Shown here: one piece after another, positions 1 through 8,811 of the stretch | How the letters are laid out: every line of letters starts with the position of its first letter | How positions within the stretch are numbered: position 1 is the first letter of the stretch | NCBI RefSeq assembly: GCF_902506505.1 | Contig: NZ_LR733406.1 | Coordinates: forward strand, 1,822,117 to 1,886,116 | DNA: 64,000 bases | Source: Pseudomonas sp. 8AS | GTDB taxonomy: Bacteria > Pseudomonadota > Gammaproteobacteria > Pseudomonadales > Pseudomonadaceae | Direction of reading: 5' to 3' | Notes under the pieces: generated by a model | The model's database searches: none | What the model saw: the letters and a program-made list of their open reading frames with translations, nothing else | What the model was told of the DNA's origin: nothing | Translations under genes and position numbers: made by a program

Positions 1-277
1 TCGCCAAGCTTGCGCCAAGGCGCCTGACCAGGCTGCCGATGCGGGACTCGCCGAGGGTGGCGCACCATAGCCCCACCGCGAGGATGGTCAGCATACTGGC
101 CGTATTAACCACCATGGCAGTCCAGCCAGGAAACACGCTCCTCAACAGGGGCACATCAAGCCACCAACCAGCCAGTGCAACCAAGCCAATCACCGCCACC
201 GTGACCGCTACCATCCGGGCATAGGTTGTGAGTAGACGTAACTTCTTCACATGGCGGACTTCGGGCTCTGTCCCCAT
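1..277 (-). CDS. Membrane protein, N-terminal part only (runs off window)
   Basis: An open frame starts at an ATG at 277-275 and runs without a stop to the window edge, giving 92 codons. A GAGAGG ribosome-binding site lies a few bases upstream. Two hydrophobic segments are visible: around residues 22-42 (VAVTVAVIGLVALAGWWL) and around 52-75 (TAMVVNTASMLTILAVGLWC). They are followed by a positively charged stretch (RIGSLVRRLGA). This arrangement is common at the N-terminus of membrane-anchored sensor kinases or diguanylate cyclases. No catalytic domain is inside the window, so the function stays unassigned. Confidence 0.6.
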   Translation of the reverse strand, partial: MGTEPEVRHVKKLRLLTTYARMVAVTVAVIGLVALAGWWLDVPLLRSVFPGWTAMVVNTASMLTILAVGLWCATLGESRIGSLVRRLGASLA

Positions 278-559
278 CGCTGCCTCTCGTTGGTGTGCGA
301 CCTGATGCCAGCATTATGCTGGTACGTTATCGCCTCCGCCAATGTGGCAGCCCGGCCTGTGTTTTCCGGTCGCTCAAGCGCAGGCCTGGCCTTGGCGCCG
401 ACTCCAGCCAATCCGCAAGCCCGTTCTGTTTGGCCGCAGAGCATCCTCTTGGCATCTGCTCCGTATTTTCCCAGCCAATCTGAGTCTGTTCTGTTCGCGC
501 CCCTCCCGGCCATAGTCGCCGCCATGTGGACCCGCAGGGCGGGTGGATGAGGTGGCGGG

Positions 560-2227
560 ATGTATCAGTACGACGAATACGACCAGGCGCTGGTGCGCGA
601 GCGGGTCGCCCAGTTTCGCGACCAGGTGCAGCGGCGCCTGAGCGGTGAGCTGAGCGAGGAGGAGTTCCTGCCGCTGCGCCTGCAGAACGGCCTGTACCTG
701 CAGAAGCATGCCTACATGCTTCGGGTGGCGATTCCCTACGGCACCCTGTCGTCGGCGCAGCTGCGCGCCCTGGCGCGGATCGCCCGCGAGCACGACCGCG
801 GCTACGGCCACCTGACCACGCGGCAGAACATCCAGTTCAACTGGATCGAACTGGAGCAGGTGCCGGACATCCTCGAACAGCTGGCTGCGGTGCAGATGCA
901 CGCCATCCAGACCTCCGGCAACTGCGTGCGCAACGTCACCACCGAGGCCTTCGCCGGGGTGGCGGCCGATGAGCTGCTCGACCCGCGGCCGCTGGCGGAA
1001 ATCCTCCGCCAGTGGTCGACGGTCAACCCGGAATTCCTGTTCCTGCCGCGCAAGTTCAAGATCGCCCTGTGTGCGGCGGCCGAGGACCGCGCGGCGGTGC
1101 AGGTGCACGATATCGGCCTGCAGCTGTACCGCGACGCCACCGGCGAACTGCTGTTGCGCGTGCTGGTCGGCGGCGGTCTGGGGCGTACGCCGATCATCGG
1201 TGTAGTGATCCGCGATGGTTTGCCGTGGCGCCATACGCTCAGTTACGTCGAGGCCATCCTGCGCGTGTACAACCGCCATGGTCGGCGCGACAACAAGTAC
1301 AAGGCGCGCATCAAGATCCTGGTCAAGGCCCTGGGTATCGAGGCCTTCGCCCGCGAGGTGGAGGCGGAGTGGGCGACGATCAAGGACGGCCCGGCCGAAC
1401 TCACTGCCGAGGAGTATCAGCGGGTGGCCGTGCACTTCCAGGCGCCAGCCTACGCCGTGCTGGCCGATGGCGGCGTGCAACCGCTGGAACAGCCGCACGA
1501 CCCGCATTTCGCCCGCTGGCTGGCGCGCAACGTGCGCCTGCACAAGGTGCCTGGCTATGCCAGCGTGGTGCTGTCGAGCAAGCCGGGCGCGGCCTTGCCG
1601 CCAGGCGATATCACCGCCGCGCAGATGGAGGCGGTGGCCGACTGGGCCGAGACCTTCGGCTTCGGCGAGATCCGCGTGGCCCACGAGCAGAACCTGGTGC
1701 TGCCGGACGTGCGCCAGAGCGAGCTGTACCCCCTCTGGCAACTGGCCACGGCGGCCGGCCTGGCCACGCCGAATATCGGCCTGCTCAGCGACATCATCGC
1801 CTGCCCGGGCGGCGACTACTGCGCGCTGGCCAACGCCAAGTCGATCCCCATCGCCCAGGCCATCCAGCAGCGCTTCGCGGACCTCGACTACCTGCACGAC
1901 ATTGGCGAGCTGAGCCTGAACATCTCCGGCTGCATGAACGCCTGCGGCCACCACCATGTCGGCAACATCGGCATCCTCGGCGTGGATAAGAACGGCAGCG
2001 AGTGGTACCAGATCACCCTCGGCGGCGCCCAGGGCCACGGCGCGGCGCTGGGCAAGGTGATCGGCCCGGCGTTCGGCGCCGGCGAGGTGCCGCAGGTGAT
2101 CGAGGCCCTGATCCAGGTCTACCTGCAACAGCGCGCCGTGGGCGAGCCCTTTGTCGACTGCGTGGCACGCATCGGCCTGGAACCGTTCAGGCAGCGGGTC
2201 TACCGCCAGCAGGAGGTGCCGGCATGA
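560..2227 (+). CDS. cysI: Sulfite (nitrite/sulfite) reductase hemoprotein, CysI-type
   Basis: This 555-residue protein belongs to the siroheme/[4Fe-4S] sulfite and nitrite reductase family and matches the size and opening of Pseudomonas CysI. It reduces sulfite to sulfide in the cytoplasm during cysteine synthesis. The cluster/siroheme cysteines are visible as CPGGDYC (C415, C421) and GCMNAC (C458, C462). The two ferredoxin-like half-domains of the family are recognisable, the first around residues 55-130 (LTTRQNIQFNW). Its stop overlaps the next start (ATGA), so the two genes are translationally coupled. The ATG at 560 follows a GGTGGCGGG stretch that is a weak ribosome-binding site. A dedicated nitrite reductase is less likely given the DUF934 neighbour typical of cysI. 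Confidence 0.93.
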   Translation: MYQYDEYDQALVRERVAQFRDQVQRRLSGELSEEEFLPLRLQNGLYLQKHAYMLRVAIPYGTLSSAQLRALARIAREHDRGYGHLTTRQNIQFNWIELEQVPDILEQLAAVQMHAIQTSGNCVRNVTTEAFAGVAADELLDPRPLAEILRQWSTVNPEFLFLPRKFKIALCAAAEDRAAVQVHDIGLQLYRDATGELLLRVLVGGGLGRTPIIGVVIRDGLPWRHTLSYVEAILRVYNRHGRRDNKYKARIKILVKALGIEAFAREVEAEWATIKDGPAELTAEEYQRVAVHFQAPAYAVLADGGVQPLEQPHDPHFARWLARNVRLHKVPGYASVVLSSKPGAALPPGDITAAQMEAVADWAETFGFGEIRVAHEQNLVLPDVRQSELYPLWQLATAAGLATPNIGLLSDIIACPGGDYCALANAKSIPIAQAIQQRFADLDYLHDIGELSLNISGCMNACGHHHVGNIGILGVDKNGSEWYQITLGGAQGHGAALGKVIGPAFGAGEVPQVIEALIQVYLQQRAVGEPFVDCVARIGLEPFRQRVYRQQEVPA

Positions 2228-2706
2228 ACAACCTGATCCGGCTGGTGGATGGCGTGGCGCGGCTGGTTGACGACGACCCCTGGCAGCTGCAGCGCGAGGG
2301 CCTGGAGCCGGCCGGGGCAGGGCCGCTGATTGTGCCGCTGGCGCAGTGGCGGCAGCACCGCGACCCGGCACAGGGCCTGTGGCTGGCGCCCGACGATGAC
2401 GCCGAGAGCGTGCGCGAGTGGCTGGCGGAGCTGCCGCTGATCGCCGTGGACTTCCCGACTTTCCGCGACGGCCGCGGCTACAGCCAGGCCTACCTGCTGC
2501 GTACGCGCCTGGGCTGGGGCGGCGAGTTGCGGGCGGTGGGCGATGTGCTGCGCGACCAGCTCAGCCATATGCGCCAGTGCGGTTTCGACAGCTTTGCCGT
2601 GCGCGCCGACAAGTCGGCAGAGGATGCGCTCCAGGGCCTGGCCGGCATGAGCGTGCTCTATGGCCGCTCGGTGATCGAGCCGCGGCCGCTGTTCCGCCGC
2701 CGCTGA
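2224..2706 (+). CDS. DUF934 family protein, sulfite-reductase partner
   Basis: A 160-residue protein starting MNNLIRLVDG at the ATG that overlaps the cysI stop codon by four bases. DUF934 proteins almost always follow cysI in pseudomonads and other proteobacteria and are thought to assist sulfite reduction or electron delivery; the molecular role is not established. The conserved core FPTFRDGRGYSQAYLLR is visible near residues 78-94, and a C-terminal segment (VIEPRPLFRRR) ends the protein. There are no metal-binding cysteine clusters or membrane segments. The family call is confident; the function is inference from operon position. Confidence 0.85.
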   Translation: MNNLIRLVDGVARLVDDDPWQLQREGLEPAGAGPLIVPLAQWRQHRDPAQGLWLAPDDDAESVREWLAELPLIAVDFPTFRDGRGYSQAYLLRTRLGWGGELRAVGDVLRDQLSHMRQCGFDSFAVRADKSAEDALQGLAGMSVLYGRSVIEPRPLFRRR

Positions 2707-2978
2707 GCGCTTGTCGCGGGAATGGCTTGCGGTGCGCACGGCGCACCCAAATGCGCTGTGCGCGCCTCTCGGTCAGGAGTCTTTCGCGCCTGCGAATGGC
2801 TCCCGACCTGTCGCTCAGCAAGAAATCCATCTATACCTCATCCATGTGCCAATGCCCTTTGGGGCAGGGGCATGGCTGCCTTGTTGTTCTCACCCCGAGC
2901 TTGGCGCAAGGGATTGACGCTTTTACCGGTGTAGTTGGGCCATGACTGCGCGCGGTACGGTCAGGAGAAAGGGATTTG

Positions 2979-5429
2979 ATGAGTGCGAAGACCCGGGGCA
3001 GGCGCAGGCGAGCCACCTCCCAGCTGCTGCGGCTGGTGTGGCCTTTTGTCGTGGTGGTCCTGCTGCAGTCGTTGCTGGCCGGTGGCAGCCTCTACCTGCT
3101 GTCCGCCGTGCGCGGCTACGTGGGCGGTGAGAGCCTGTGGTCGAAAGGCCTGAAGGACGCCATCCACCATCTCGATCTCTACGCGCAGACCCAGTTTCCC
3201 GAGCATTTCCAGGCCTACCGCGAGGCGGTAGCCGTGCCGCTGGGTGATCATGCCTTTCGCCTGGCCATGAACCGGGTCCCGCCCGATCTGCCCGCGGCGC
3301 GGGCCGGCATCCTGCAGGGCAAGAACCACCCGGACGACGTCGAGGCGATGATCTGGCTGTTCCGCCACTTCCAGGGCGTCAGCTACCTGCGCCAAGCCAT
3401 CGAGCAGTGGACCCTGGGCGACCGCTATATCGGCGAGCTGACCGCGCTGGCCGCCGAGGTGCACGCCAGCGTCGTCCGCGGCCAGCCGAGCTCGCGCCAG
3501 GTGATCGACTGGCAGGCGCGCATCGAACTGATCAACAACGGCGCCACGCCGGCGGCCGAGGCCTTCTCCAGCATTCTCGGCGAGGCCTCGCGGGTGGTAC
3601 TGCGGCTGCTGATCGGCCTCAATCTGCTCGTCGCCATCCTGCTGATCGGCCTGGTGCTGCTGCGCACGCGCAAGCTGCTGAACCAGCGCGAACGGGCCGA
3701 CCACGCTCTGGAGCGCGAGAAGCTGCGCGCCCAGGTGACCCTGGCGGCGATCGGCGATGCGGTGATCAGCCTCGATCGCCAGGGCCTGATCGCCTACATG
3801 AACCCCACCGCCGAGCAGCTCACCGGCTGCCGGGCCGAGCAGGCCCGCGGCCAGGCCTTCGATGCGCTGTTCTCGATCGTCGACGAGCAGCCCGGCGCCG
3901 CCAGCGAGCCGCTGCTGCAGGCGCTGCTGGCTGGCAACAGCCGCAGCATCTGCGACCACAGCAAGCTGATCGTGCGCCCGGACGGCAGTGCGGTGGCGAT
4001 CAACCTGGTCGGCACGCCGATCCTCAGCGAGGGCCGGGTCAGCGGCGCGGTGATGGTGCTGCACGACATGACCCGCGAGCGCCAGTTCGTCGCCAGCCTG
4101 TCCTGGCAGGCCAGCCACGATGCGCTGACCGGCCTGGTCAACCGCCGCGAGTTCGAATACCGCCTGGCCCAGCTGCTGGAGCGCCTGCAGCACGAGCAGC
4201 GCCGCCATGCGCTGATGTTCCTCGACCTGGACCAGTTCAAGCTGGTCAACGACACCAGCGGCCACGCCGCCGGCGACGAGCTGCTGCGCCAGGTCTGCGG
4301 CGAGCTGCAGCAGCACCTGCGCGAGGGCGACACCCTGGCCCGCCTGGGCGGCGACGAGTTCGGCATCATCCTGGAAAACTGCCCGGCGCAGGCCAGCGAA
4401 CGGATTGCCGAGGCCCTGCGCAAGTCGGTGCAGGACCTGCGCTTCGTCTGGGCCGGGCGGCCCTTCGCGATCAGCGTCAGCATCGGCCTGGTGCAGATCA
4501 GCGAAGGTCACAGCAGCCTGGAGTCGCTGCTGCGCACCGCCGACATGGCCTGCTACTCAGCCAAGGAAAAAGGCCGCAACCGCGTGCACGCCTACCAGCC
4601 GGACGACTCCGAGCTGTCCCAGCGGGTCGGCGAGATGAGCTGGGTGCAGCGCATTCACACGGCCCTGCAGGAAGACCGCTTCCGCCTCTATGCCCAGCGC
4701 ATCCTCGCCCTGGGCGAGGAGCCGGGTGGCGTGCACATGGAGATCCTCCTGCGCCTGGAGGACGAGGACGGCCAGCTCATCGACCCCGGTAGCTTCATCC
4801 CGGCCGCCGAGCGCTACGGCCTGATGCACCGGATCGATCGCTGGGTGCTGCGCAGCACCCTGCAGGCCCTGGCCGAGCAGCTGGCCTGCGGCACCCTGCA
4901 GGACAACGCCACCTGCGCCATCAACCTGTCGGGGGCGAGCATCGGCGATGCCGAGTTCCTCGACTTCATCCGCGAGCAGTTCGCCAGCCAGCCGGTACCG
5001 CCGCGGATGATCTGCTTCGAGATCACCGAAACCACGGCGATCACCAACCTGGCCGAGGCCACCCGCTTCATCGGCGAGCTCAAGGGCCTGGGTTGCCGCT
5101 TCTCGCTGGACGACTTCTGCGCCGGCATGTCGTCCTTCATGTACCTCAAGCACCTGCCGGTGGACTACCTGAAGATCGACGGCAGCTTCGTCCGCGACCT
5201 GCTGGAAGACCCCATCGACCGGGCCATGGTCGAGGTGATCAACCATATCGGTCATGTCATGGGCAAGCTGACCATCGCCGAGTTCGTCGAGTCGGCGGAA
5301 ATCCTCCAGGCCCTGCGCGAAATCGGCGTCGACTACGCCCAGGGTTACGTGGTCACCCGGCCGCAGCCCTTCGCCGTGCTGGCTGCGTCGCTGGCGCAGG
5401 AGCAGGCGGTGCCGGCTCCAGCCGGCTAG
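2979..5429 (+). CDS. Membrane-bound PAS-GGDEF-EAL c-di-GMP turnover protein
   Basis: The protein is 816 residues from the ATG at 2979, which is preferred to the TTG just before it because AGGAGA sits about ten bases upstream. Order: transmembrane helix (about 17-45), periplasmic segment to about 200, second helix (about 205-230), PAS domain (about 245-365), GGDEF domain with intact LGGDEF at 457-461 and an RxxD inhibitory site at 448-451, then an EAL domain. The EAL signature is EIL (E588). Downstream catalytic signatures are kept: NLSG, EITET, DDFCAG, KIDGSF, VES and QGYVVTRPQP. Both synthesis and hydrolysis of c-di-GMP therefore look possible. The periplasmic portion presumably senses a ligand. 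The facing PilJ-like protein is an interesting possible partner, but that is only proximity. Confidence 0.9.
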   Translation: MSAKTRGRRRRATSQLLRLVWPFVVVVLLQSLLAGGSLYLLSAVRGYVGGESLWSKGLKDAIHHLDLYAQTQFPEHFQAYREAVAVPLGDHAFRLAMNRVPPDLPAARAGILQGKNHPDDVEAMIWLFRHFQGVSYLRQAIEQWTLGDRYIGELTALAAEVHASVVRGQPSSRQVIDWQARIELINNGATPAAEAFSSILGEASRVVLRLLIGLNLLVAILLIGLVLLRTRKLLNQRERADHALEREKLRAQVTLAAIGDAVISLDRQGLIAYMNPTAEQLTGCRAEQARGQAFDALFSIVDEQPGAASEPLLQALLAGNSRSICDHSKLIVRPDGSAVAINLVGTPILSEGRVSGAVMVLHDMTRERQFVASLSWQASHDALTGLVNRREFEYRLAQLLERLQHEQRRHALMFLDLDQFKLVNDTSGHAAGDELLRQVCGELQQHLREGDTLARLGGDEFGIILENCPAQASERIAEALRKSVQDLRFVWAGRPFAISVSIGLVQISEGHSSLESLLRTADMACYSAKEKGRNRVHAYQPDDSELSQRVGEMSWVQRIHTALQEDRFRLYAQRILALGEEPGGVHMEILLRLEDEDGQLIDPGSFIPAAERYGLMHRIDRWVLRSTLQALAEQLACGTLQDNATCAINLSGASIGDAEFLDFIREQFASQPVPPRMICFEITETTAITNLAEATRFIGELKGLGCRFSLDDFCAGMSSFMYLKHLPVDYLKIDGSFVRDLLEDPIDRAMVEVINHIGHVMGKLTIAEFVESAEILQALREIGVDYAQGYVVTRPQPFAVLAASLAQEQAVPAPAG

Positions 5430-5445
5430 GCCCGGTGGAGATCAT

Positions 5446-6243
5446 TCAGGAGTCCTGCTGCATCACCTGCTCATAGGCGCTGGTCAGGTCGTTCATCTGC
5501 CAGAGCAGGGTCTCGGTGGTGGTGGTGATCACCGTCGGTACGTACTGCGAGTCGGCCGACAGGCGGAAGCCGGCGCGGGCGAAGCGCCACTGGGCCTCGA
5601 CCTTCTGCAGGGCCTGGCTGATCTGCGGGGTGTTCTGCCGGGCGCCGAGCAGTTCCTGCTGGGCGGTTTCGAATTCCTCGGTGGCCTTGTGCAGTTCCGC
5701 TTCCAGGCCGTCGACCGGCAGGCGCCAGCTGACGGCCAGGTAGAGCTTGGCGATGCGCTGGCTGAGCATGCGCTGGCGGCCGCTGCGGTTGACCAGGCGG
5801 GCGTTCTGGCTGCCGGTGTGGCGTTCGATCAGCAGCACCACCTGCTCGCTCTGCGCCAGCAACTGGTCGCTGAGCTGCAGCAGGTGCACGGCCTGTTCGC
5901 GATTCGGCCGCGACAGGGCCAGCTCGCGGTAGGCCTGCCAGGTGTTGCCGGCCTGTTCCAGGGCGGTGCGGATCTCGGTGTTGGGCGCGTATTCGCTCAA
6001 GGCGAGGAAGTTGCTTTCAAAGCGCGCCACGCTCTGGTCGAGCTGCTGCAGCGCCAGGTCGCTGCGCACTTCGGCGCCGATCATCAGGTAACTCTTGGCG
6101 ATGCGCTGGCTGAGCATGCGCTGCATGCCGGCCAGGTTCATCGCCTCGGCGTCGCCGATCGCCGCCCAGGCGGGCGGGCAGAGCAGGGCGAGGCTGAGCA
6201 AAAAGGGGCCAAGCAGGTGAGGGTTAAGCAGTCGACTGAACAT
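5446..6243 (-). CDS. Secreted PilJ-N (NIT-like) sensor-domain protein without signalling domain
   Basis: A 265-residue protein. The start at 6243 (MFSRLLNPHLL) is preferred because GGAG sits six bases upstream; the alternative ATG at 6249 has no spacing from it. A signal peptide ending near PAWA is followed by two copies of the motif found in the N-terminal domain of the PilJ chemoreceptor: QRMLSQRIAKSYL and QRMLSQRIAKLYL. Each copy begins an all-helical unit of about 110 residues. No second membrane segment, HAMP, kinase or methyl-accepting domain follows, so the protein should be periplasmic and free. It is probably a ligand-binding or accessory protein. It converges on the GGDEF-EAL gene and lies downstream of a porin gene on the same strand. 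Confidence 0.8.
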   Translation of the reverse strand: MFSRLLNPHLLGPFLLSLALLCPPAWAAIGDAEAMNLAGMQRMLSQRIAKSYLMIGAEVRSDLALQQLDQSVARFESNFLALSEYAPNTEIRTALEQAGNTWQAYRELALSRPNREQAVHLLQLSDQLLAQSEQVVLLIERHTGSQNARLVNRSGRQRMLSQRIAKLYLAVSWRLPVDGLEAELHKATEEFETAQQELLGARQNTPQISQALQKVEAQWRFARAGFRLSADSQYVPTVITTTTETLLWQMNDLTSAYEQVMQQDS

Positions 6244-6317
6244 GTGCATCTCCAGAGGCGTGCGGCGGCAGGCCGCCGCACGCCGGTCGGGCGAGGCCCC
6301 GTTACGGGGCCGGCGTA

Positions 6318-7565
6318 TCAGTAGCTGTACTGCAGCTGCAGCCAGGCCTTGTCGGCGTCGACGGCGAAGTCGTCGGCGTCGTAGCTGGCGTACTTGACCA
6401 GACCGACCAGGCCCTTCACGCCCGGGATCGGGTGGGCATAGGACAGGTCGATCTCCTCGCCGTACTGGCTGCTGCCCTGCTCGGCGCGAAAATCGTGGTA
6501 CCAGGCCTGCAGGCTGCCGCCGAGCAGCGGCACGGTGACCCCGGCGTAGGCATCCTCGACCCCGTCGGCGGGGGTGATGAGGAACTGGTCGGCCCAGCCC
6601 TGGAAGGCGTGCTTGGTCGCCAGCGGAGTCTGGAAGGCGCGGTTGCCCGGGCCCTCGTCGCCGCCCAGCACTTCGTAGCCGGCCTTCAGCGCCACGCCCT
6701 TGAGGGTGTAGCCGAGTTCGGCCAGGTAGTAGTCGCTGTCCAGCTCCTGCGGGTTGCTGTCGTAGTCCTGCTGCTGGGCGTATTCCAGGACGTAGCTGAA
6801 GCCCTGGATCGCGCCGTTCAGGCGCAGGCCGGTGGTCTGGCTGGACAGCGCGCCCTCGGCGCCGGTGGGGGTGATGGCCAGGTTGTCGAGGTCCAGCAGG
6901 TAGCTGTAGGCGGTGGCGGTCAGTTCCGGCATGAACACGTACTGGGCGTTGATCAGGTGGCTGTGGCCCTCGATGTTGGCCGGGTTGGCGGCGCTGTCGT
7001 AGCGGCCGTTGTCCGGGCCGAAGATGGTGTTGACCTGGTCGATGTAGGCGTAGGTCAGGGTCAGGCCGTCGAGCGGCTTGAGCTGGGCCAGGGCGCCGTC
7101 GTAGGTCTGCTCGTTCTGGCGCCAGGCCACGCCGCCGACGAAGCGCTGGTTGTCCAGGTTGATGCGCTGGCGGCCGAGCACGGCGCTGCCGTACTGGTGG
7201 TCGTAGCGCAGCAGGGCCTGGTTGATTTCGCTGCCGTCGGGGTCGGGCACCGCCGAGTACTCGGTCTGGCCGTTGCGGGTGTCGTTGTAGGCGGCGTCGC
7301 CGATGCGGCTGACGTTGTCGGCCTCGACCAGGGCGGAGAGGCCGTACCACTTGCCGCTCTGGAAGCCGAGGCGGGTACGCAGGGTCTGGGCGTTGGCGTG
7401 CTTGAGGGCGTTGTCCTGGTCGACGTGCTCGTAGCGGTAGCGGGCGTCGAGGATCGGCTTGCCCTGGGTGAACAGGTTGCTGAAGTCTTCTGCGGCGAAG
7501 GCGGCGTGGCTGAGGGTGCTGCTGGCAACGGCCAGCGACAGCAGGGACAGTTTCATCATGCGCAT
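6318..7565 (-). CDS. Outer-membrane porin, alginate-export/OprD-like beta-barrel
   Basis: A 415-residue protein starting at 7565 (MRMMKLSLLSLAVASS). AGGA lies eight bases upstream; longer in-frame starts lack a ribosome-binding site. A signal peptide ends at AAFAA. The rest is a run of amphipathic strands with aromatic girdles (YRYEHVDQD, GLTLTYAYIDQVNT, SYVLEYAQQQDYD, LQAWYHDFRAEQ) and the terminal aromatic LQLQYSY expected for barrel assembly. Substrate is not readable; proteins of this type in Pseudomonas are usually named alginate export family or porin. It lies upstream of the PilJ-N protein on the same strand with a 74-base gap, so co-transcription is possible. Confidence 0.82.
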   Translation of the reverse strand: MRMMKLSLLSLAVASSTLSHAAFAAEDFSNLFTQGKPILDARYRYEHVDQDNALKHANAQTLRTRLGFQSGKWYGLSALVEADNVSRIGDAAYNDTRNGQTEYSAVPDPDGSEINQALLRYDHQYGSAVLGRQRINLDNQRFVGGVAWRQNEQTYDGALAQLKPLDGLTLTYAYIDQVNTIFGPDNGRYDSAANPANIEGHSHLINAQYVFMPELTATAYSYLLDLDNLAITPTGAEGALSSQTTGLRLNGAIQGFSYVLEYAQQQDYDSNPQELDSDYYLAELGYTLKGVALKAGYEVLGGDEGPGNRAFQTPLATKHAFQGWADQFLITPADGVEDAYAGVTVPLLGGSLQAWYHDFRAEQGSSQYGEEIDLSYAHPIPGVKGLVGLVKYASYDADDFAVDADKAWLQLQYSY

Positions 7566-7902
7566 AGCGGTCTTCCTGTAGGCCAAAAAACGCAAAAAAA
7601 AACGCCACAGCGTCCACGGCTCCACGAGGGAGGGGATGCTATGACGTCGTTGTCGGTTGAGTGGCAGACACGCCGTTGTGCTGACCGGGGGTGGCCATAG
7701 CAGGCGGCGTGCCAGATTTCATAAGTAACTGATTTATTGTGGATTAATGAATTTTTAAGAACTTTTTGCGATTGATTGATGCACTGCACTCGTTCGCCGC
7801 GCATTGATACAGTGCAGCTGTAGTGCCGTAATAGGCCGCGACTGTAGCGGGCGCCGCCCGTGCGGACGCGGCATGCTGGCCATTACCCCAAGGAGCGCAA
7901 CC
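7566..7902. other. Divergent intergenic region with AT-rich promoter segment
   Basis: No gene is supported here. An unusually AT-rich stretch (about 7718-7778) lies between the divergently transcribed porin and phzF-like genes and probably holds promoters for both. An inverted repeat TGCACTG ... CAGTGCA (7780-7786 and 7810-7816) is a candidate regulator site, nearer the phzF-like gene. Apparent reading frames here lack ribosome-binding sites. Confidence 0.45.
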
Positions 7903-8682
7903 ATGCACCTCGAGTTTCATCAGATCGACGCTTTTACCGACCGTCCCTTCAGCGGCAATCCGGCGGTGGTCTACCGCCTGGATGCCTGGCTGGCCGACGG
8001 CCTGATGCAGCAGATCGCCGCTGAGCACAACCAGGCCGAGACGGCTTTCGTGGTGCGCGAGGGCGCCGGCTGGCATATCCGCTGGTTCACCCCGACGGTG
8101 GAAATGCCCTTGTGCGGCCATGCCACCCTGGCCAGCGCCTACGCCCTGTTCGAGCTGTACGACGAGCCCGGCGAGCGCCTGGACTTCAGCTGCCTGTCCG
8201 GGGCGCTCAGCGTCAGCCGCGACAACGGCCGGCTGATCCTGGACTTCCCGCTGGCGCAGGCCAGCGAGACGGTGGTCAGCATCGAGCTGGAGCAGGCGCT
8301 GGGCCAGCCGGTGCTGGCGGCGCTGCAGGGCAACGAATTGCTCGCGGTGCTGGAGTCGGAGCAGGCGGTGCGCGCTTGCCAGCCGGACATGAAGGCCCTG
8401 GCCAAGCTGCCGGGGCTGGGGGTGATCGTCACCGCGCCGGGGCTCAAGCACGACTTCGTTTCGCGCTACTTCGCCCCGGGCATCGGCATCGACGAAGACC
8501 CGGTGACCGGCTCCACCCATTGCCTGCTGACGCCATACTGGGCCGCGCGTCTGGGCAAGAACGAACTCAGCGCATTTCAGTGTTCGGCCCGTGGTGGCGA
8601 GTTGCACTGCCGGCTCGACGGAGAGCGGGTGAAGATCGCCGGCCAGGCGGTGCTGGTGACGGGCGGCACGCTGTTCTTGTAG
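7903..8682 (+). CDS. PhzF-family isomerase/epimerase
   Basis: A 259-residue protein starting at an ATG with AAGGAG seven bases upstream. The PhzF fold signatures are present: the opening FHQIDAFTDRPFSGNPAVV, the catalytic glutamate region NQAETAFV (about residues 45-52), FTPTVEMPLCGHATLAS in the first half and GIDEDPVTGSTHC in the second. PhzF proteins use a glutamate to move protons or double bonds in small substrates such as phenazine precursors. Most homologues, including this isolated one, have no known substrate, and no phenazine genes are nearby. A palindromic repeat follows the stop. Confidence 0.88.
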   Translation: MHLEFHQIDAFTDRPFSGNPAVVYRLDAWLADGLMQQIAAEHNQAETAFVVREGAGWHIRWFTPTVEMPLCGHATLASAYALFELYDEPGERLDFSCLSGALSVSRDNGRLILDFPLAQASETVVSIELEQALGQPVLAALQGNELLAVLESEQAVRACQPDMKALAKLPGLGVIVTAPGLKHDFVSRYFAPGIGIDEDPVTGSTHCLLTPYWAARLGKNELSAFQCSARGGELHCRLDGERVKIAGQAVLVTGGTLFL

Positions 8683-8691
8683 GCGCGGCGT

Positions 8692-8751
8692 GTAGGGTGC
8701 GCTGCGCACCAGAGGCATGCACGGGCTGCTGGTGCGCATGGCGCACCCTCC
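8692..8751. repeat. Palindromic intergenic repeat, GTAGGGTGCG type
   Basis: The left arm GTAGGGTGCGCTGCGCACC is answered by GGTGCGCATGGCGCACCCTC about twenty bases later, giving a long imperfect hairpin just after the phzF-like stop. The pattern resembles the short dispersed palindromes common between Pseudomonas genes. It may also act as a transcription end between the two converging genes. Confidence 0.6.
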
Positions 8752-8811
8752 GGGAAGTCGAGGCGATTCAGGCGGGCGGGTTGCCAGGCCGGAGCCCCTG
8801 TGCGGGGGCTA

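Noticed and set aside
247..550. Short ORFs between the partial membrane gene and cysI
   Set aside because: No ribosome-binding site and no protein features in either strand; the region is best read as cysI upstream sequence.
374..2371. 665-codon frame on the minus strand over cysI
   Set aside because: Antisense shadow of a GC-rich gene: Arg/Ala/His/Asp-rich, no motif, and it crosses cysI and the DUF934 start.
2961..4511. Large minus-strand frame within the GGDEF-EAL gene
   Set aside because: Shadow frame of biased codons, with no start signal and no protein family resemblance.
5446..7617. One 723-codon fused protein on the minus strand
   Set aside because: Its N-terminal half is an out-of-frame reading of the porin gene; only the last part, from 6243, is a real gene with its own signal peptide and ribosome-binding site.
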